DNA of 64,000 bases from Peptococcaceae bacterium UBA6116 (GTDB lineage: Bacteria; Bacillota; Desulfitobacteriia; Desulfitobacteriales; Syntrophobotulaceae), in the NCBI GenBank assembly GCA_002423425.1, contig DIWC01000051.1:1-64000 (forward strand). The letters are read 5' to 3'. Of this stretch, positions 17,511-28,046 are shown piece by piece (position 1 is the stretch's first letter; the number at the start of each line of letters is the position of its first letter). The notes below the pieces were generated by a model. It saw only the letters and a program-made list of their open reading frames with translations, ran no database searches and was not told where the DNA came from. The translations under genes and the position numbers were made by a program.

Positions 17511-20500
17511 CTAGCGTGCGATGTCCAAGTATTCCTGCAAAGTCAAGTTCTTAGCTTTGGAAGGGGTTCGGAGTTTTTTTAAGGCTTGAATGACTGCTCT
17601 GGCTGTGTCCATTGAGGTAAAACACGGAACGCGATGTTCCGCAGCCAAGCGGCGAAGAAGATAGCTAGTTTTTTCAGTTGGTTTGCCCTTGGCTGGAGTA
17701 CTTAGAATAAATGCAAATTCTTTTTTTCTGATAGCATCTTGTAAGGCCTCACTTGCTTCATCCACTTCTTCAGCTTCCACACCGCAAAGAATAAGTGCTT
17801 TGCATGAATCTCCGGTAGCTTTAATCGCAAATCCAAGTTTAGCAAATTCCCTCGTGATTGCCATCGCTTCGGGCAGTTCCTTAGGGCCTACAGATACTAA
17901 AACGCTTCCTTCACTCGCCAAGTCAATCTGGGAACCGGCAAAAGCCTTAGCCAACGCATAGGCAAAACTGGTATCCATCCCCAAAACTTCGCCTGTAGAT
18001 TTCATTTCCGGACCGAGCGAGGTTTCTACCTTCGTAAGCTTTTCAAACGAGAAAACCGGTGCTTTGACAACAACATAGGGGACTTCAGGAAGCAAACCAC
18101 TGCTATATCCCAGTTCACTTAGTTTATTGCCGAGACTTACCTGCACAGCGAGCTTTACCATGGGTACCCCTGTAACTTTGGAAAGGATCGGAACCGTACG
18201 GCTGGCCCGCGGATTGACTTCCAATACATATACCAAACCCTGGACCACAACGAATTGAATATTAATTAACCCCTGGATATCCATTCTTCGTGCAATTCTA
18301 CAGGTAATGCTTTCTATTTGTCTGCTTTCACTTAAGGTTAAGCTCTGGGGCGGATAAACTGCCAGACTATCTCCTGAATGTACCCCTGCTCTTTCAATAT
18401 GCTCCATAATACCGGGAATAACGATCGTTTCCCCATCGGAAATAGCGTCCACTTCTACTTCTTTACCCTCTAAATATTTATCTACGAGGATTGGATGTTC
18501 GGGTGAAAGATGTATAGCCTGTCGTAAATACCCCTCTAATTCATGCAAATTATAAACAACTTGCATCGCCCGACCGCCTATAACGTAAGATGGCCGCACT
18601 AATACGGGAAAAGCGAGTTCCTCGGCAATCTGCCTGGCTGCAGTCACCGAAGTCGCAGCCCGGCCTTCGGATTGGAGAATACCCATTTCATCAAGAACCG
18701 CCGCAAATCTTTCGCGGTCTTCAGCAATATCAATAGCATCGAAGGAGGTTCCGTAAATCCTTACTCCTGCTTTGCTTAAAGGTTCGGCTAAGTTAATAGC
18801 CGTTTGCCCTCCAAATTGAACTAAAACACCGTCCGCTTTTTCTTTCCAAACAACATGAAGTACGTCTTCTGTTGTCAAAGGTTCGAAATAAAGCTTATCG
18901 CCGGTGTCAAAGTCCGTTGATACCGTCTCCGGATTATTATTAATAATTATCGATTCGACTCCGGCCTGCTGTAAAGCCCAAAGGGCATGAACAGAACAAT
19001 AATCAAATTCAATTCCCTGACCGATTCTGATTGGTCCTGACCCTAGGACAATTATTTTACTGCCGTCTTTGACCTCAACTTCATCTTCCTGTTCATACGT
19101 TGAGTAGTAATAAGGCGTAGACGAGACAAATTCAGCTGCGCAGGTATCGACCATCTTATAAACCGGAATTATGCCCTCTTTTAGCCTGCGATTTCTAATC
19201 TCTTGTTCCGGAATCCTTGTAAGCCTGGCAATAGACAAATCAGAAAAGCCTTTGGCCTTGGCTTCTTTAAGTAGTTCACTTCCAAGAGATTCTTTCTGCA
19301 GCCTTTTCTCCAGTTCCACCAGTCCTTTAATTTTTACCAAAAAGAACCGATCTATTTTAGTACTTTGCTCTACTTCGGCAATCGTCCAGTCCCTGCGGAA
19401 AGCCTCGGCAATTGCAAAGAAACGTTCATGGTCTGTATTGATAAGCTTATCTTCAATTTGAATATCCGTCCAGCTTCCGGCCTCAGTTACTGAAAGTCCT
19501 ACCGCTCCAATTTCCAGTGAACGGACCGCCTTCAGTAAGGCTGCTTCCAGGCTGCGTTCCAGAGCCATAACTTCTCCTGTGGCCTTCATCTGAGTCCCCA
19601 GTCTATGATCAGCTGCTGGAAACTTGTCAAAAGGCCAGCGCGGAAATTTCACAACCACATAGTCCAGTGCCGGCTCAAAACAAGCGCTGGTATGCCCCGT
19701 GACCGGATTAGTGAGTTCAGGCAAAGTAAAACCCACAGCCAACAGGGAGGCTATCTTGGCTATCGGATAACCCGTTGCCTTGGAAGCCAGGGCACTTGAG
19801 CGGCTTACCCTTGGATTAACCTCGATCACCACGTATTCCCTGCTCTGTGGGTTTAAAGCATATTGGACATTGCAGCCTCCGTTGACCTTAAGAGCCCTAA
19901 TTATTTTTAAAGATGCTGCTCTCAGCATTTGGTATTCCACATCAGTAAGAGTTTGCGATGGAGCAACAACTATGCTATCGCCGGTATGAATGCCAACGGG
20001 ATCGATATTTTCCATATTGCAGACCGTGATACAGTTATCTTCGGCATCCCGCATCACTTCATACTCGATCTCTTTCCAGCCGGCGACACTTCTTTCTATC
20101 AAACACTGGGTAATCGGACTGGCCTGCAAACCTCTTTGTAAGATCTCGGCCAGATCTTTTTGATTATTGGCAATCCCGCCTCCTGTACCGCCAAGGGTAT
20201 AAGCCGGCCGGATGATTACCGGAAAGCCAATCTCTTCCGCAAATATTTCACCCTCTCCGCGAGTACTTACTATCGCACTCTTGGCCACTGGTTCATTGAT
20301 CTCCAACATCATCTGTTTGAAGGCTTCCCGATCCTCGGCTTTGTAGATTGTCTCGGCATTACAACCAATAAGTTCAATGTTATACTTTTCGAGAATACCT
20401 TTATTTTCTAAATCCATCGCCAGGTTAAGCCCTGTTTGACCACCCAGGGAAGGAAGCAGGGCATCAGGACGCTCTTTTTCCATAATTACTTCCAACCTAT

Positions 20501-20714
20501 CAGACATAAGCGGTTCAAGATAGGTCTTATCGGCCATCTGGGCATCAGTCATAATGGTCGCCGGATTGCTATTGACTAATATCACTTCCAGCCCTAACTC
20601 TTTCAACGCTTTACAAGCTTGAGTGCCGGCATAATCAAATTCAGCCGCCTGACCAATAATAATAGGACCGGAACCAATAACCATAATTTTTTTCCAAGCA
20701 GGATTAAGTGGCAT
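17511..20714 (-). CDS. carB: Carbamoyl-phosphate synthase large subunit
   Basis: 1067 residues, the usual CarB size. Two homologous ATP-grasp halves can be read: the first starts [17 protein letters not shown] and the second [17 protein letters not shown] near 555, each followed by NSNPAT or NNNPET nucleotide loops. A C-terminal MGS-like domain (allosteric) ends the protein. With CarA it makes carbamoyl phosphate from bicarbonate, glutamine-derived ammonia and two ATP. Its ATG overlaps the end of carA by 11 bases, a sign of translational coupling. Placed in an arginine operon, it is probably the arginine-linked copy. Confidence 0.97.
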   Translation of the reverse strand: MPLNPAWKKIMVIGSGPIIIGQAAEFDYAGTQACKALKELGLEVILVNSNPATIMTDAQMADKTYLEPLMSDRLEVIMEKERPDALLPSLGGQTGLNLAMDLENKGILEKYNIELIGCNAETIYKAEDREAFKQMMLEINEPVAKSAIVSTRGEGEIFAEEIGFPVIIRPAYTLGGTGGGIANNQKDLAEILQRGLQASPITQCLIERSVAGWKEIEYEVMRDAEDNCITVCNMENIDPVGIHTGDSIVVAPSQTLTDVEYQMLRAASLKIIRALKVNGGCNVQYALNPQSREYVVIEVNPRVSRSSALASKATGYPIAKIASLLAVGFTLPELTNPVTGHTSACFEPALDYVVVKFPRWPFDKFPAADHRLGTQMKATGEVMALERSLEAALLKAVRSLEIGAVGLSVTEAGSWTDIQIEDKLINTDHERFFAIAEAFRRDWTIAEVEQSTKIDRFFLVKIKGLVELEKRLQKESLGSELLKEAKAKGFSDLSIARLTRIPEQEIRNRRLKEGIIPVYKMVDTCAAEFVSSTPYYYSTYEQEDEVEVKDGSKIIVLGSGPIRIGQGIEFDYCSVHALWALQQAGVESIIINNNPETVSTDFDTGDKLYFEPLTTEDVLHVVWKEKADGVLVQFGGQTAINLAEPLSKAGVRIYGTSFDAIDIAEDRERFAAVLDEMGILQSEGRAATSVTAARQIAEELAFPVLVRPSYVIGGRAMQVVYNLHELEGYLRQAIHLSPEHPILVDKYLEGKEVEVDAISDGETIVIPGIMEHIERAGVHSGDSLAVYPPQSLTLSESRQIESITCRIARRMDIQGLINIQFVVVQGLVYVLEVNPRASRTVPILSKVTGVPMVKLAVQVSLGNKLSELGYSSGLLPEVPYVVVKAPVFSFEKLTKVETSLGPEMKSTGEVLGMDTSFAYALAKAFAGSQIDLASEGSVLVSVGPKELPEAMAITREFAKLGFAIKATGDSCKALILCGVEAEEVDEASEALQDAIRKKEFAFILSTPAKGKPTEKTSYLLRRLAAEHRVPCFTSMDTARAVIQALKKLRTPSKAKNLTLQEYLDIAR

Positions 20715-21804
20715 TATTCCTTACCCCCATCATTGCTGCAAAATTATCAAATAAATAGAGAGAATCGCTAGGACCAGGTCCTGCTTCGGGATGGTATTGC
20801 ACTGAGAATACAGGAAGTTCTTTATGAATAATTCCTTCAACCGTTTTATCGTTCAAATTGATATGCGTAACCTTGAGCGGCAGTCCTTGAAGAGAATCTT
20901 TATCAACAGCATAGCCATGATTTTGGGAAGTAATGGTTACCTTGGAAGTCCGCACATCAAGTACAGGCTGGTTTCCACCACGGTGGCCAAATTTTAGTTT
21001 GAATGTATCGCCGCCTAAAGCAAGAGTTAAGAGCTGATGACCTAAACATATGCCGAAAACCGGTTTTTTCTCCACAAGATCTTTAATTGTTTCAATTCCA
21101 TCTTTAACATCCTTAGGGTCTCCCGGTCCATTGGACAGAAAAACTCCATCCGGCTCAAGGGCAAGAATATCCTCGGCTGAAGTGTCGTATGGAACTACGG
21201 TAACATTAAACCCTTTCGTCCGCATGACCTGTAAGATATTTCCTTTAATCCCAAAATCCACAGCTACAACTTTATAATACCTGCCATCAGCAGCAGCGCT
21301 CAGAGCCGGTAGGTTATATATTTCCCGGGTACTTACCGTAGAGACTACTTTCTCTAAATTCTGCCACTCTTTAATTTCCTGAGCCGTTTTATCCAAGTTG
21401 GACAGATCACATGTCATAATCCCTTTGAGAACACCATATTCCCTAATATGCCTGGTTAAGGCTCTGGTATCGATCCCTTTGATCCCTGGCACTCCGGCTG
21501 CAGCCAATCGTTCCGACAAAAGACTCTCCATTTGCCAGTGATTAGGCCCATCAGCAGCTTCTTTGACTATAAAGCCTTTTACCTGAATCTTTGGGGATTG
21601 ATTATCTTCAATATTAATCCCATAGTTTCCAATCAACGGATAAGTCATACAGACTATTTGATCGGCATAGGAAGGATCGGTAAGTACTTCCTGATAGCCT
21701 GTCATACCCGTGTTAAAAACAACTTCACCTCTGGTCTCCTCTGAAGCACCGAAGGATTCGCCTCTGAATATTTTCCCTGTCTCCAGTACGAGCGCACATT
21801 GCAA
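20704..21804 (-). CDS. carA: Carbamoyl-phosphate synthase small (glutaminase) subunit
   Basis: Class I glutamine amidotransferase that feeds ammonia to CarB. The N-terminal CPSase domain is followed by the amidotransferase domain with [10 protein letters not shown] (Cys nucleophile) near 240 and QYHPEA (His, Glu) near 342. The frame extends to a TTG at 21819, but that codon lies inside the GGAGGG site; the TTG at 21804 has this site eight bases upstream and starts QCALVLE as in homologues, giving 366 residues. It follows argD by 20 bases and overlaps carB. Confidence 0.94.
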   Translation of the reverse strand: MQCALVLETGKIFRGESFGASEETRGEVVFNTGMTGYQEVLTDPSYADQIVCMTYPLIGNYGINIEDNQSPKIQVKGFIVKEAADGPNHWQMESLLSERLAAAGVPGIKGIDTRALTRHIREYGVLKGIMTCDLSNLDKTAQEIKEWQNLEKVVSTVSTREIYNLPALSAAADGRYYKVVAVDFGIKGNILQVMRTKGFNVTVVPYDTSAEDILALEPDGVFLSNGPGDPKDVKDGIETIKDLVEKKPVFGICLGHQLLTLALGGDTFKLKFGHRGGNQPVLDVRTSKVTITSQNHGYAVDKDSLQGLPLKVTHINLNDKTVEGIIHKELPVFSVQYHPEAGPGPSDSLYLFDNFAAMMGVRNNAT

Positions 21805-21824
21805 GATAAAACCCTCCAATTCTG

Positions 21825-23012
21825 TTATTTACGAAAAGCCTGATCTAATATTTCTAGAGCCTGGTCTATTTCTTCTGTTGTTACAGTCAGCGGAGGGAGG
21901 AAACGCAGAGTTGCCCCTCCAACACAATTGATAAGAAGGCCATGTTCGCAGCAGAAGCCAACTATTCCAGGACCCTTTTCTCCAACAGGCAGTCCGATCA
22001 TCAAGCCTAATCCCCGGACCTGGCCTTGCAGGCCGTGTTTTTGGGCCAGATTTCGAAGCTTATCCTGGAAATACCGTCCTTTAGCTTCTACTTCCGGCAA
22101 GAAGTCCTTCCGGGTCATAATCTCCAGAACTTTGCCGCCTACAGCAGACACCAAATGGTTCCCTCCAAAAGTCGAAGCATGATCTCCCGGTTGAAAACAT
22201 GCTGCAACTTTATCTGTTGCCAGCATCGCTCCGATCGGAACCCCATTTCCCAAAGCCTTGGCCAGCGTCATGATATCCGGTTTTATTCCGAACCATTCGT
22301 GAGCAAAAAGTTTTCCGGTTCTGCCAAGACCGCACTGCACTTCATCCATAATCAGCAAAGCGCCGGTCTGATCACAAACTTCTCTAACTTTTTGCATATA
22401 TTCCTTAGAAACAGGATGTACTCCGCCTTCCCCTTGAATAGGTTCGACAATTACTGCTGCTGTCTGCTTATCAACACTACTTTCGAGTTCGGCAATATTA
22501 TCCATCTCAATGTAAGAAAAGCCGGCCGGAAGCGGTTCATATCCTTTTTGATACTTTGTTTGGCCTGTTGCAGTTAATGCCCCTAGTGTTCTGCCATGGA
22601 AAGAATTTTTAAGTGATACTATTTTATATTTTTCATGGTTATAATTTTTTTTAGTGTATTTACGGGCCAATTTTATAGCGCCCTCATTGGCCTCGGCCCC
22701 ACTGTTACAGAAGAAGACCTTATCCGCGAAGGAATTAACCGTAAGCATCTCGGCTAGTCTTACTTGATTTGGGATCCAGTAAAGGTTGGCTGAGTGAAGC
22801 ATATCCCCGGCCTGTTTTCTGATAGTTTCTACAATCTCAGGATGTGAATGTCCCAGAGAAGTAACCGCCAACCCTGTGACAAAATCCAGATATTTTTTAC
22901 CCTCACTGTCCCAAACCAATGTTCCTGAACCTTTCACCAAGGCCATAGGCAAACGGCCATAAGTGTTCATGACATTTTCTTCTCCACAATTAATTATTTT
23001 TGTAATATCCAT
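21825..23012 (-). CDS. argD: Acetylornithine aminotransferase
   Basis: Class III PLP aminotransferase that converts N-acetylglutamate semialdehyde to N-acetylornithine. 395 residues with the family marks FCNSGAEANEGAIKLAR near 103, DEVQCGLGRTGK near 225 and the PLP lysine in TLAKALGNGVPIGAM near 255. It lies 19 bases after argB and 20 before carA in the argCJBD-carAB order. The ATG at 23012 is preceded by AAGG too close to it and by AAAGGG further up, so the precise start is a little uncertain. Confidence 0.94.
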   Translation of the reverse strand: MDITKIINCGEENVMNTYGRLPMALVKGSGTLVWDSEGKKYLDFVTGLAVTSLGHSHPEIVETIRKQAGDMLHSANLYWIPNQVRLAEMLTVNSFADKVFFCNSGAEANEGAIKLARKYTKKNYNHEKYKIVSLKNSFHGRTLGALTATGQTKYQKGYEPLPAGFSYIEMDNIAELESSVDKQTAAVIVEPIQGEGGVHPVSKEYMQKVREVCDQTGALLIMDEVQCGLGRTGKLFAHEWFGIKPDIMTLAKALGNGVPIGAMLATDKVAACFQPGDHASTFGGNHLVSAVGGKVLEIMTRKDFLPEVEAKGRYFQDKLRNLAQKHGLQGQVRGLGLMIGLPVGEKGPGIVGFCCEHGLLINCVGGATLRFLPPLTVTTEEIDQALEILDQAFRK

Positions 23013-23031
23013 CCTTATCCATCGCCCTTTC

Positions 23032-23913
23032 TTACTTTATCATCGTCCCTATGCCCCCGTCGGTAAATACTTCCAGTAAAATAGCATGGGGCTTTCTGCC
23101 ATCAATGATGTGTACCGTTCCGACTCCTTGCTCTAAAGCTTCAACCGCACATTCGACTTTCGGTATCATTCCGCCTTTTAGAATCCCTTCTGCCATCATT
23201 GAGGGTACTTCTTCCCTGGTAATAACCGAAATCAATGATCCAGGGTTGTCAACTTCTTTAAGAACACCCTTTACATCGGTCAGAAGCAAGAGTTTATCCG
23301 CTTGAAGAGCCCCGGCAATAATCCCGGCCGCAGTATCAGCGTTGACATTGTAACTTTCGCCATCTTCGCCACCGGCAATCGGAGAGATCACGGGGATGTA
23401 TCCCTGATCAAGCAGGCTTGTAATAATCCCCGGAGAAACTTTTCTGATTTGACCGACATATCCTAGATCTATTTCTTTCAAAGAACCATCTTCGTTTTCC
23501 AATTTCATTGGTTTTTTGTCAGCCAGAAGAAAACGGGCATCCTGTCCGTTTAGGCCTACAGCTTTTCCACCAAACCCATTTAGCATGGAGACAATTTCCG
23601 TATTGAGCTTTCCGACTAAAACCATAGCTGCAATCTCCATAGTCTCTTTATCGGTGACTCTGAGACCCTGGACAAAAACGCTTTCTTTCCCAACCCTTTT
23701 GAGCATGGAATTTATCTCCGGTCCTCCGCCATGTATAATTACAGGTCTGATTCCTACATTATGGAGCAAAAGGATATCAAGCATTACTTTTTCCTTTAAC
23801 TCCCTGTCCGCCATAGCATGACCACCATATTTAATCACAACAGTAGAACCTGAAAATTTTTGGATATATGGCAAGGCTTCAATGAGTACACCCGCCTTAT
23901 TTACTTCGTTCAT
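23032..23913 (-). CDS. argB: Acetylglutamate kinase
   Basis: Phosphorylates N-acetylglutamate. It shows KYGGHAM near 28, the GGGPEI glycine loop near 65 and NVNADTAAG near 182 of the amino-acid-kinase fold. An upstream in-frame start at 23934 is possible, but GGAGGGG stands seven bases before the ATG at 23913, so 293 residues is chosen. In organisms using the ArgJ cycle this kinase is usually the arginine-inhibited step. It begins 21 bases after argJ. Confidence 0.95.
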   Translation of the reverse strand: MNEVNKAGVLIEALPYIQKFSGSTVVIKYGGHAMADRELKEKVMLDILLLHNVGIRPVIIHGGGPEINSMLKRVGKESVFVQGLRVTDKETMEIAAMVLVGKLNTEIVSMLNGFGGKAVGLNGQDARFLLADKKPMKLENEDGSLKEIDLGYVGQIRKVSPGIITSLLDQGYIPVISPIAGGEDGESYNVNADTAAGIIAGALQADKLLLLTDVKGVLKEVDNPGSLISVITREEVPSMMAEGILKGGMIPKVECAVEALEQGVGTVHIIDGRKPHAILLEVFTDGGIGTMIK

Positions 23914-23934
23914 TTTCTTTCCCCTCCATCCCAA

Positions 23935-25182
23935 CTAAGTACGGTAATTGGCGTTGATATCGACGTACTTATGAGTTAAATCACATCCCCAGGCTTTAGC
24001 TTCATATCCCCCGTCTCCAAGTCTAATCTCAACTAAAATGTCTTTATTTTTCAGCCTCTCAAAAGCCTCATTTTCAGAAAACGGCAGCCCCTGCCCCTGG
24101 GAAGCGACTTGAAGTCCATTAAGAAATATATCTGCCTGATCGGGAGCAAAAACTGCGCCCGAGTATCCTGCAGCAGCCAGAATTCTCCCCCAGTTGGCAT
24201 CTTCACCATACATCGCCGATTTTACCAGGCTCGAGGAACAAACGCTGCGGGCAATCATTCTGGCATCCTGAAGCGACTTAGCGCCCGTGACTTGAATCTC
24301 CATGAATTTACTGGCACCTTCACCATCTCTGGCAATCGCTCTGGCCATAGTACAGCATGCTTCTTTAACCATTGCCGAAAATAATTGCCAGTCCGCACCT
24401 TCCGGTACAACTTCGGATAAACCGTTAGCCATTATAATTACCATGTCATTGGTACTCGTATCTCCATCTACCGTAACCATATTAAAACTCTCTTCCGTTG
24501 CTTCCCGCAGTAATTCTTTGAGTTTTTTACTCTCAACCCTGGCATCGGTAGTAATGAAACAGAGCATTGTTCCCATATTGGGATGAATCATTCCTGAGCC
24601 TTTAGCAATAATTCCAAGCTTTATCGTTCCTTCAGCACATTGAAGTTCAACCGCCATTTCTTTGACTGCAGTATCGGTAGTCATAATTGCCTTGGCAGCA
24701 TTGCCGGCTTGTTTAGTTTTTTGATTAAAATCTGTATTCTCTTTTAGGACCTTAACTTCATTAACGGCCGCTCTTATCCCAGGTATTACTTTATCCAACG
24801 GCAATGGCTGTCCAATTACTCCGGTCGAGGATACCAGAACATCCTCCTGCGGAATTCCTAATTCCTGGGCAGTAATCTCTGCCATTTGCCAAGCTGCTTT
24901 TTCCCCGGTTTCACCCATACAAGCATTGGCATTGCCGCTATTGACTATAATAGCCTGAGCCAAGCCGTCTTCTAAATATTTTTGAGTTAAAAGAAGGGGA
25001 TGAGCCTTAACCAGATTACGGGTAAACATCCCCGCAGCGCTGGCAGGAACTTCAGAAAAAATTAAGGCCACATCATATTTGTCTTTATTTTTGATTCCTG
25101 CTTTTACACCGCTGGCATAAAAACCAAGTGGTGCAGCAATTCCACCTTTGATCTCTTTCCACGGATAGGAGGTGTTGTCCAT
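23935..25182 (-). CDS. argJ: Bifunctional glutamate N-acetyltransferase / N-acetylglutamate synthase
   Basis: Transfers the acetyl group from N-acetylornithine to glutamate, closing the acetyl cycle. 415 residues. The autocleavage site is visible as AIMTTDT near 185-191, where the second Thr of TTD becomes the N-terminal nucleophile of the beta chain. VNSGNANAC near 80 and SSTGVIGQPLP near 117 are also family marks. No argA or argE is seen in the window, in keeping with the cyclic route. An unusual GC-rich spacer separates it from argC. Confidence 0.96.
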   Translation of the reverse strand: MDNTSYPWKEIKGGIAAPLGFYASGVKAGIKNKDKYDVALIFSEVPASAAGMFTRNLVKAHPLLLTQKYLEDGLAQAIIVNSGNANACMGETGEKAAWQMAEITAQELGIPQEDVLVSSTGVIGQPLPLDKVIPGIRAAVNEVKVLKENTDFNQKTKQAGNAAKAIMTTDTAVKEMAVELQCAEGTIKLGIIAKGSGMIHPNMGTMLCFITTDARVESKKLKELLREATEESFNMVTVDGDTSTNDMVIIMANGLSEVVPEGADWQLFSAMVKEACCTMARAIARDGEGASKFMEIQVTGAKSLQDARMIARSVCSSSLVKSAMYGEDANWGRILAAAGYSGAVFAPDQADIFLNGLQVASQGQGLPFSENEAFERLKNKDILVEIRLGDGGYEAKAWGCDLTHKYVDINANYRT

Positions 25183-25196
25183 TTATATCCTCTCTT

Positions 25197-25289
25197 TTCT
25201 TAATCACTTTCATGTGGGACAGAAGAACCGTCCCTTTGTCCCCCCGCCTTTGTCCCCCGTGCCTTTCGCCTCGGACATCGGACCCCGCG
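25197..25289 (-). repeat. GC-rich GGGACAAAGG-type repeat between argC and argJ
   Basis: On the minus strand, two copies of a GGGGGACAAAGGC-like unit are followed by GGGAC...GTCCC, which can form a hairpin around GGTTCTTCT. The composition is far more G-rich than the flanking genes. Elements of this look are scattered between genes in related anaerobic Firmicutes; this is recollection, not a search. Confidence 0.5.
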
Positions 25290-26339
25290 TTACGGCCACA
25301 AACCTCTGGTCTCTAAACCCATAGTTTCAGGGAGTCCAAATAAAATATTCATGTTTTGAATTGCTTGGCCGGAAGCGCCTTTAACTAGGTTGTCAATAAC
25401 CGAAACAATTATTACCCTGCCGGTGCGCTCATCATATTTTATCTGCAAAAATGCATGATTACTGCCATAACAATATTTTGTCTGCGGCCAGGAACCTTCG
25501 GGCAGCAAGTGGACAAATTTTTCTTGCTGATACTTATCGTTCAGACAATCACGCAGTTTTTTATTCAGCAATTGCTTATTTCCTATCTCCCCACTTGCCT
25601 TTGCATAGACCGTTGCCAGAATTCCTCTTGTCATGGGTACGAGATGAGGCACAAAACTGATAAATACCGGCTCATTGACCGCAATACTTAACTGCTGCTC
25701 AATCTCCGGAGTATGCCTATGCTCGCCCACACTATAGGCTTTGAAATTTTCATTAACTTCACTAAAATGCATGGCCTGAGTTACCCCCCGGCCTGCCCCT
25801 GATACCCCTGATTTAGCATCTATCACAATTGTATCCTTATTGAGCAGTCCGGCCTCAAGCAGAGGAACCAAAGCCAAGAGGGACGCAGTCGGGAAACATC
25901 CAGGGTTAGCTACTAATGATTTGCCTTGTATTTTACTTCTATAAAGTTCGGGCAAACCGTAAACTGCCTCTTTGAGGATTTGAGGGCTGGAATGTTTTAC
26001 TTTATACCACCGTTCATATTCCTGGCTGTCTTTAAGCCTAAAATCCGCACCTAAATCGATGATCTTGATCCCTCTTGCCAACAATTCTTCCGCCCTGGAT
26101 GCAGCAATTCCATGAGGCAGCGCGACAAATAAGACATCCAGATCAGGGACATTTTCATTGGCCAAAACCTGACCGTTTTCACCTATGTGTGGATAAATCT
26201 CAGCGATATTTTTTCCGGCTGAGCTTGATGACCCGAGGTAGACAATTTCCGTTTCAGGGTGATTATCTAATAAACGGAGCAATTCCTGCCCGGTATAGCC
26301 TGTTGCCCCAAGAATACCAACTTTCATTTTTATATCCAT
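25290..26339 (-). CDS. argC: N-acetyl-gamma-glutamyl-phosphate reductase
   Basis: NADPH-dependent reduction of N-acetylglutamyl phosphate to the semialdehyde. 349 residues with the nucleotide-binding GILGATGYTGQELLRLL at the N-terminus and NPGCFPTA near 147 containing the catalytic Cys, then the HTPEIEQ segment near 210. First gene of argCJBD-carAB. The ATG at 26339 has AAGGAGG 14 bases upstream, somewhat far; an internal ATG four residues later is farther still. Confidence 0.96.
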   Translation of the reverse strand: MDIKMKVGILGATGYTGQELLRLLDNHPETEIVYLGSSSSAGKNIAEIYPHIGENGQVLANENVPDLDVLFVALPHGIAASRAEELLARGIKIIDLGADFRLKDSQEYERWYKVKHSSPQILKEAVYGLPELYRSKIQGKSLVANPGCFPTASLLALVPLLEAGLLNKDTIVIDAKSGVSGAGRGVTQAMHFSEVNENFKAYSVGEHRHTPEIEQQLSIAVNEPVFISFVPHLVPMTRGILATVYAKASGEIGNKQLLNKKLRDCLNDKYQQEKFVHLLPEGSWPQTKYCYGSNHAFLQIKYDERTGRVIIVSVIDNLVKGASGQAIQNMNILFGLPETMGLETRGLWP

Positions 26340-26370
26340 TTCAGACTTTTTATCCTCCTTCTAATAGTAC

Positions 26371-26405
26371 TTTATAATTATACATTTACATGCATAATTA
26401 TTCAA
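26371..26405 (-). promoter_or_regulatory. argC promoter with tandem ArgR/AhrC boxes
   Basis: Minus-strand promoter TTGAAT (26405-26400), 17-base spacer, TATAAT (26382-26377). ARG-box-like TGCATAATTATTCA (26391-26404, 9 of 10 conserved positions) covers the -35 and TTTATAATTATACA (26371-26384, 7 of 10) covers the -10. The centre spacing is 20 bases, identical to the argF operator, so both operons should be repressed together by arginine. Confidence 0.85.
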
Positions 26406-26736
26406 CGATTTTTCTTACCTTTTTTGAGTTAAAATATCTCAACGGTTTACATACCGTAAGCCTGGATGTTTTGGCATATTAGCGAGAATCTACGTTTGTA
26501 GCTGTGAGAACAGGCGAGCGGCGTGTTACAGTGTAACACACTGTGTAAGTATCCAACTACATGCAAATAAAGGAGATGCTTTTTAAACACCCCCAAAGTT
26601 ATCTTATTTATATTCATGTCCGGAAATCTGTTTATTAGAATCTGAAGTTCCCTCCGCGGTTTAGGAAGCAGCAGCATTTTTTGAATTTTGTTGAACATCT
26701 ATTGTTACCTGAGAATTTTACACATTATTTATCTGA
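26406..26736. other. Gene-poor spacer between argC operon and truncated amidohydrolase
   Basis: Contains overlapping dyads at 26523-26544: GTGTTAC-AGT-GTAACAC and ACAGTGT-AAC-ACACTGT, operator-like. An 83-residue minus-strand frame (26447-26698) has only a weak AGGTAA site and no recognisable family. It may be leftover DNA from the deletion that removed the end of the amidohydrolase gene. Confidence 0.4.
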
Positions 26737-27615
26737 TTAAAAGCACCTGTTGCTTTTCATTTCATCGTAAGAACATTCAAAAAAATGCCAGCTCATCCGG
26801 GCAAAGACTTGATCGGCAGCTTTTTGAGCACACTCTAAAAATTTTTGCCGGATCACGTTAAGCTTTTCCCTTTTCCCAGCCCGGAGATAAAATCTGGCAA
26901 CTGCCAGATCGGGAACAATGTTGGGAGCATCTCCTCCATGAATAATAATACCGTCAATTCTTTCATCCTGAGCCAGCTTGCGTTTTAATTTATTAACCCT
27001 CTGGAAAAGGCTTATTAATGCGTCAAGCGCATTAACCCCATTATTCTTAGCAACAACCATATGTGCGGCCTTGCCAAAGAAAGAAACCTCGATAGCATCG
27101 AGGGCCAGGCTGGATATTTCAGAAACATTACAGCTTCCGGGATGAAACATCATAGCACAGTCGATTTCCTTAAAGATCCCAGCTTCAATCAGAGCGGCCT
27201 TCGCTCCGTTGGTCTCTTCAGCGGGGCAGCCAACGACAAATAATTCTCCCGGCAATTCAGGTATAAGACTTAGAACAGCTGCTGCACCTACGCTTGCTGC
27301 CCCTATCAGGTGGTGGCCGCAGCCATGGCCTATCCCCGGGAGGGCATCATATTCAGCCAGGAAAGCTATTTTTGGTCCTGGTAATCCCCTACTGAAGCGG
27401 GCAAGAAAAGACGTATCTATTCCCGCTAAGGGTTTTGTTATATTAAACCGATAACTATTTAAAAAATTACTTAAAAGCTCCGAAGCAAAATATTCCTTAT
27501 ATCCTTTCTCGGGATTTTTACCAATTTTCCAGGCAAGCTGCCATATATCTTTTTGCAATAATTCGGCTGCTTTGGCAATACTACTTTTTCGCTCTTCCAT
27601 GATTGCCACCATCAC
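26737..27615 (-). pseudogene. C-terminally truncated M20-family amidohydrolase (amidobenzoyl-glutamate/indole-acetyl hydrolase type)
   Basis: The N-terminal two thirds of an M20D peptidase: EYDALPGIGHGCGHH (metal His) near 90, PAEETNGAK near 130, MMFHPGS near 155, and the dimerisation domain with AAHMV and IIHGGDAPNIVPD. Intact relatives run to about 390 residues and finish with a conserved C-terminal catalytic segment supplying a last metal ligand. This frame stops after YDEMKSNRCF at 292, and the DNA beyond does not restore it. Likely inactive. The start (GTG 27615 or ATG 27600) is unresolved. Confidence 0.8.
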
Positions 27616-27626
27616 TCTTGGGAAAT

Positions 27627-28046
27627 TTATTTTTCTAATAGTGTTGATAGAATCCGATCATTATCCCATCCTGATCCTAAAGAGAACTCTCCTGCTTTTA
27701 GATTGCACGCAGCTCCTTGTTGATTAATCAAATTCAAGAAATTATTTTTATCCTGAATGATGTTCTCATCTTTAAGCAAACCGGCAATGTCATCTGCTGT
27801 CATCCCCGGCAGGATAACAATCTCCTTAAGTTCGGTTTCACTACTTTGGTTATCCCCTGATTTAGTATTGTTGTTGTTCTTTATGCTTGTATCTGATAAG
27901 GTTTGGGTAGTATCCGGCTCCGGTGATGTTTTATTGTTTATTGCCTGTTGAGCAGCATTATTACCGAATAAGCCCGTTAAAACTATAATCAATGCCGCCA
28001 TAATTAGACCGGCCCCAATACCTAACAGGAAATCACGTTTATTCAT
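27627..28046 (-). CDS. Membrane-anchored protein with YceG/MltG-like N-terminal domain
   Basis: 139 residues: one membrane helix (about 8-28), a low-complexity N/T/S-rich linker, then VILPGMTADDIAGLLKDENIIQD and LKAGEFSL, which resemble the LysM-like substrate-entry domain of the endolytic murein transglycosylase MltG. The catalytic half is absent, so it is not itself a lytic enzyme. Short versions of this kind occur in Clostridia near sporulation or division genes. The ATG at 28046 has TGGAGG seven bases upstream and overlaps the end of the preceding gene by eight bases. Confidence 0.7.
   Translation of the reverse strand: MNKRDFLLGIGAGLIMAALIIVLTGLFGNNAAQQAINNKTSPEPDTTQTLSDTSIKNNNNTKSGDNQSSETELKEIVILPGMTADDIAGLLKDENIIQDKNNFLNLINQQGAACNLKAGEFSLGSGWDNDRILSTLLEK

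Noticed and set aside
26447..26698. 83-residue minus-strand frame
   Set aside because: Weak ribosome site, no recognisable family and an operator-like palindrome inside it; kept only as part of the spacer description.
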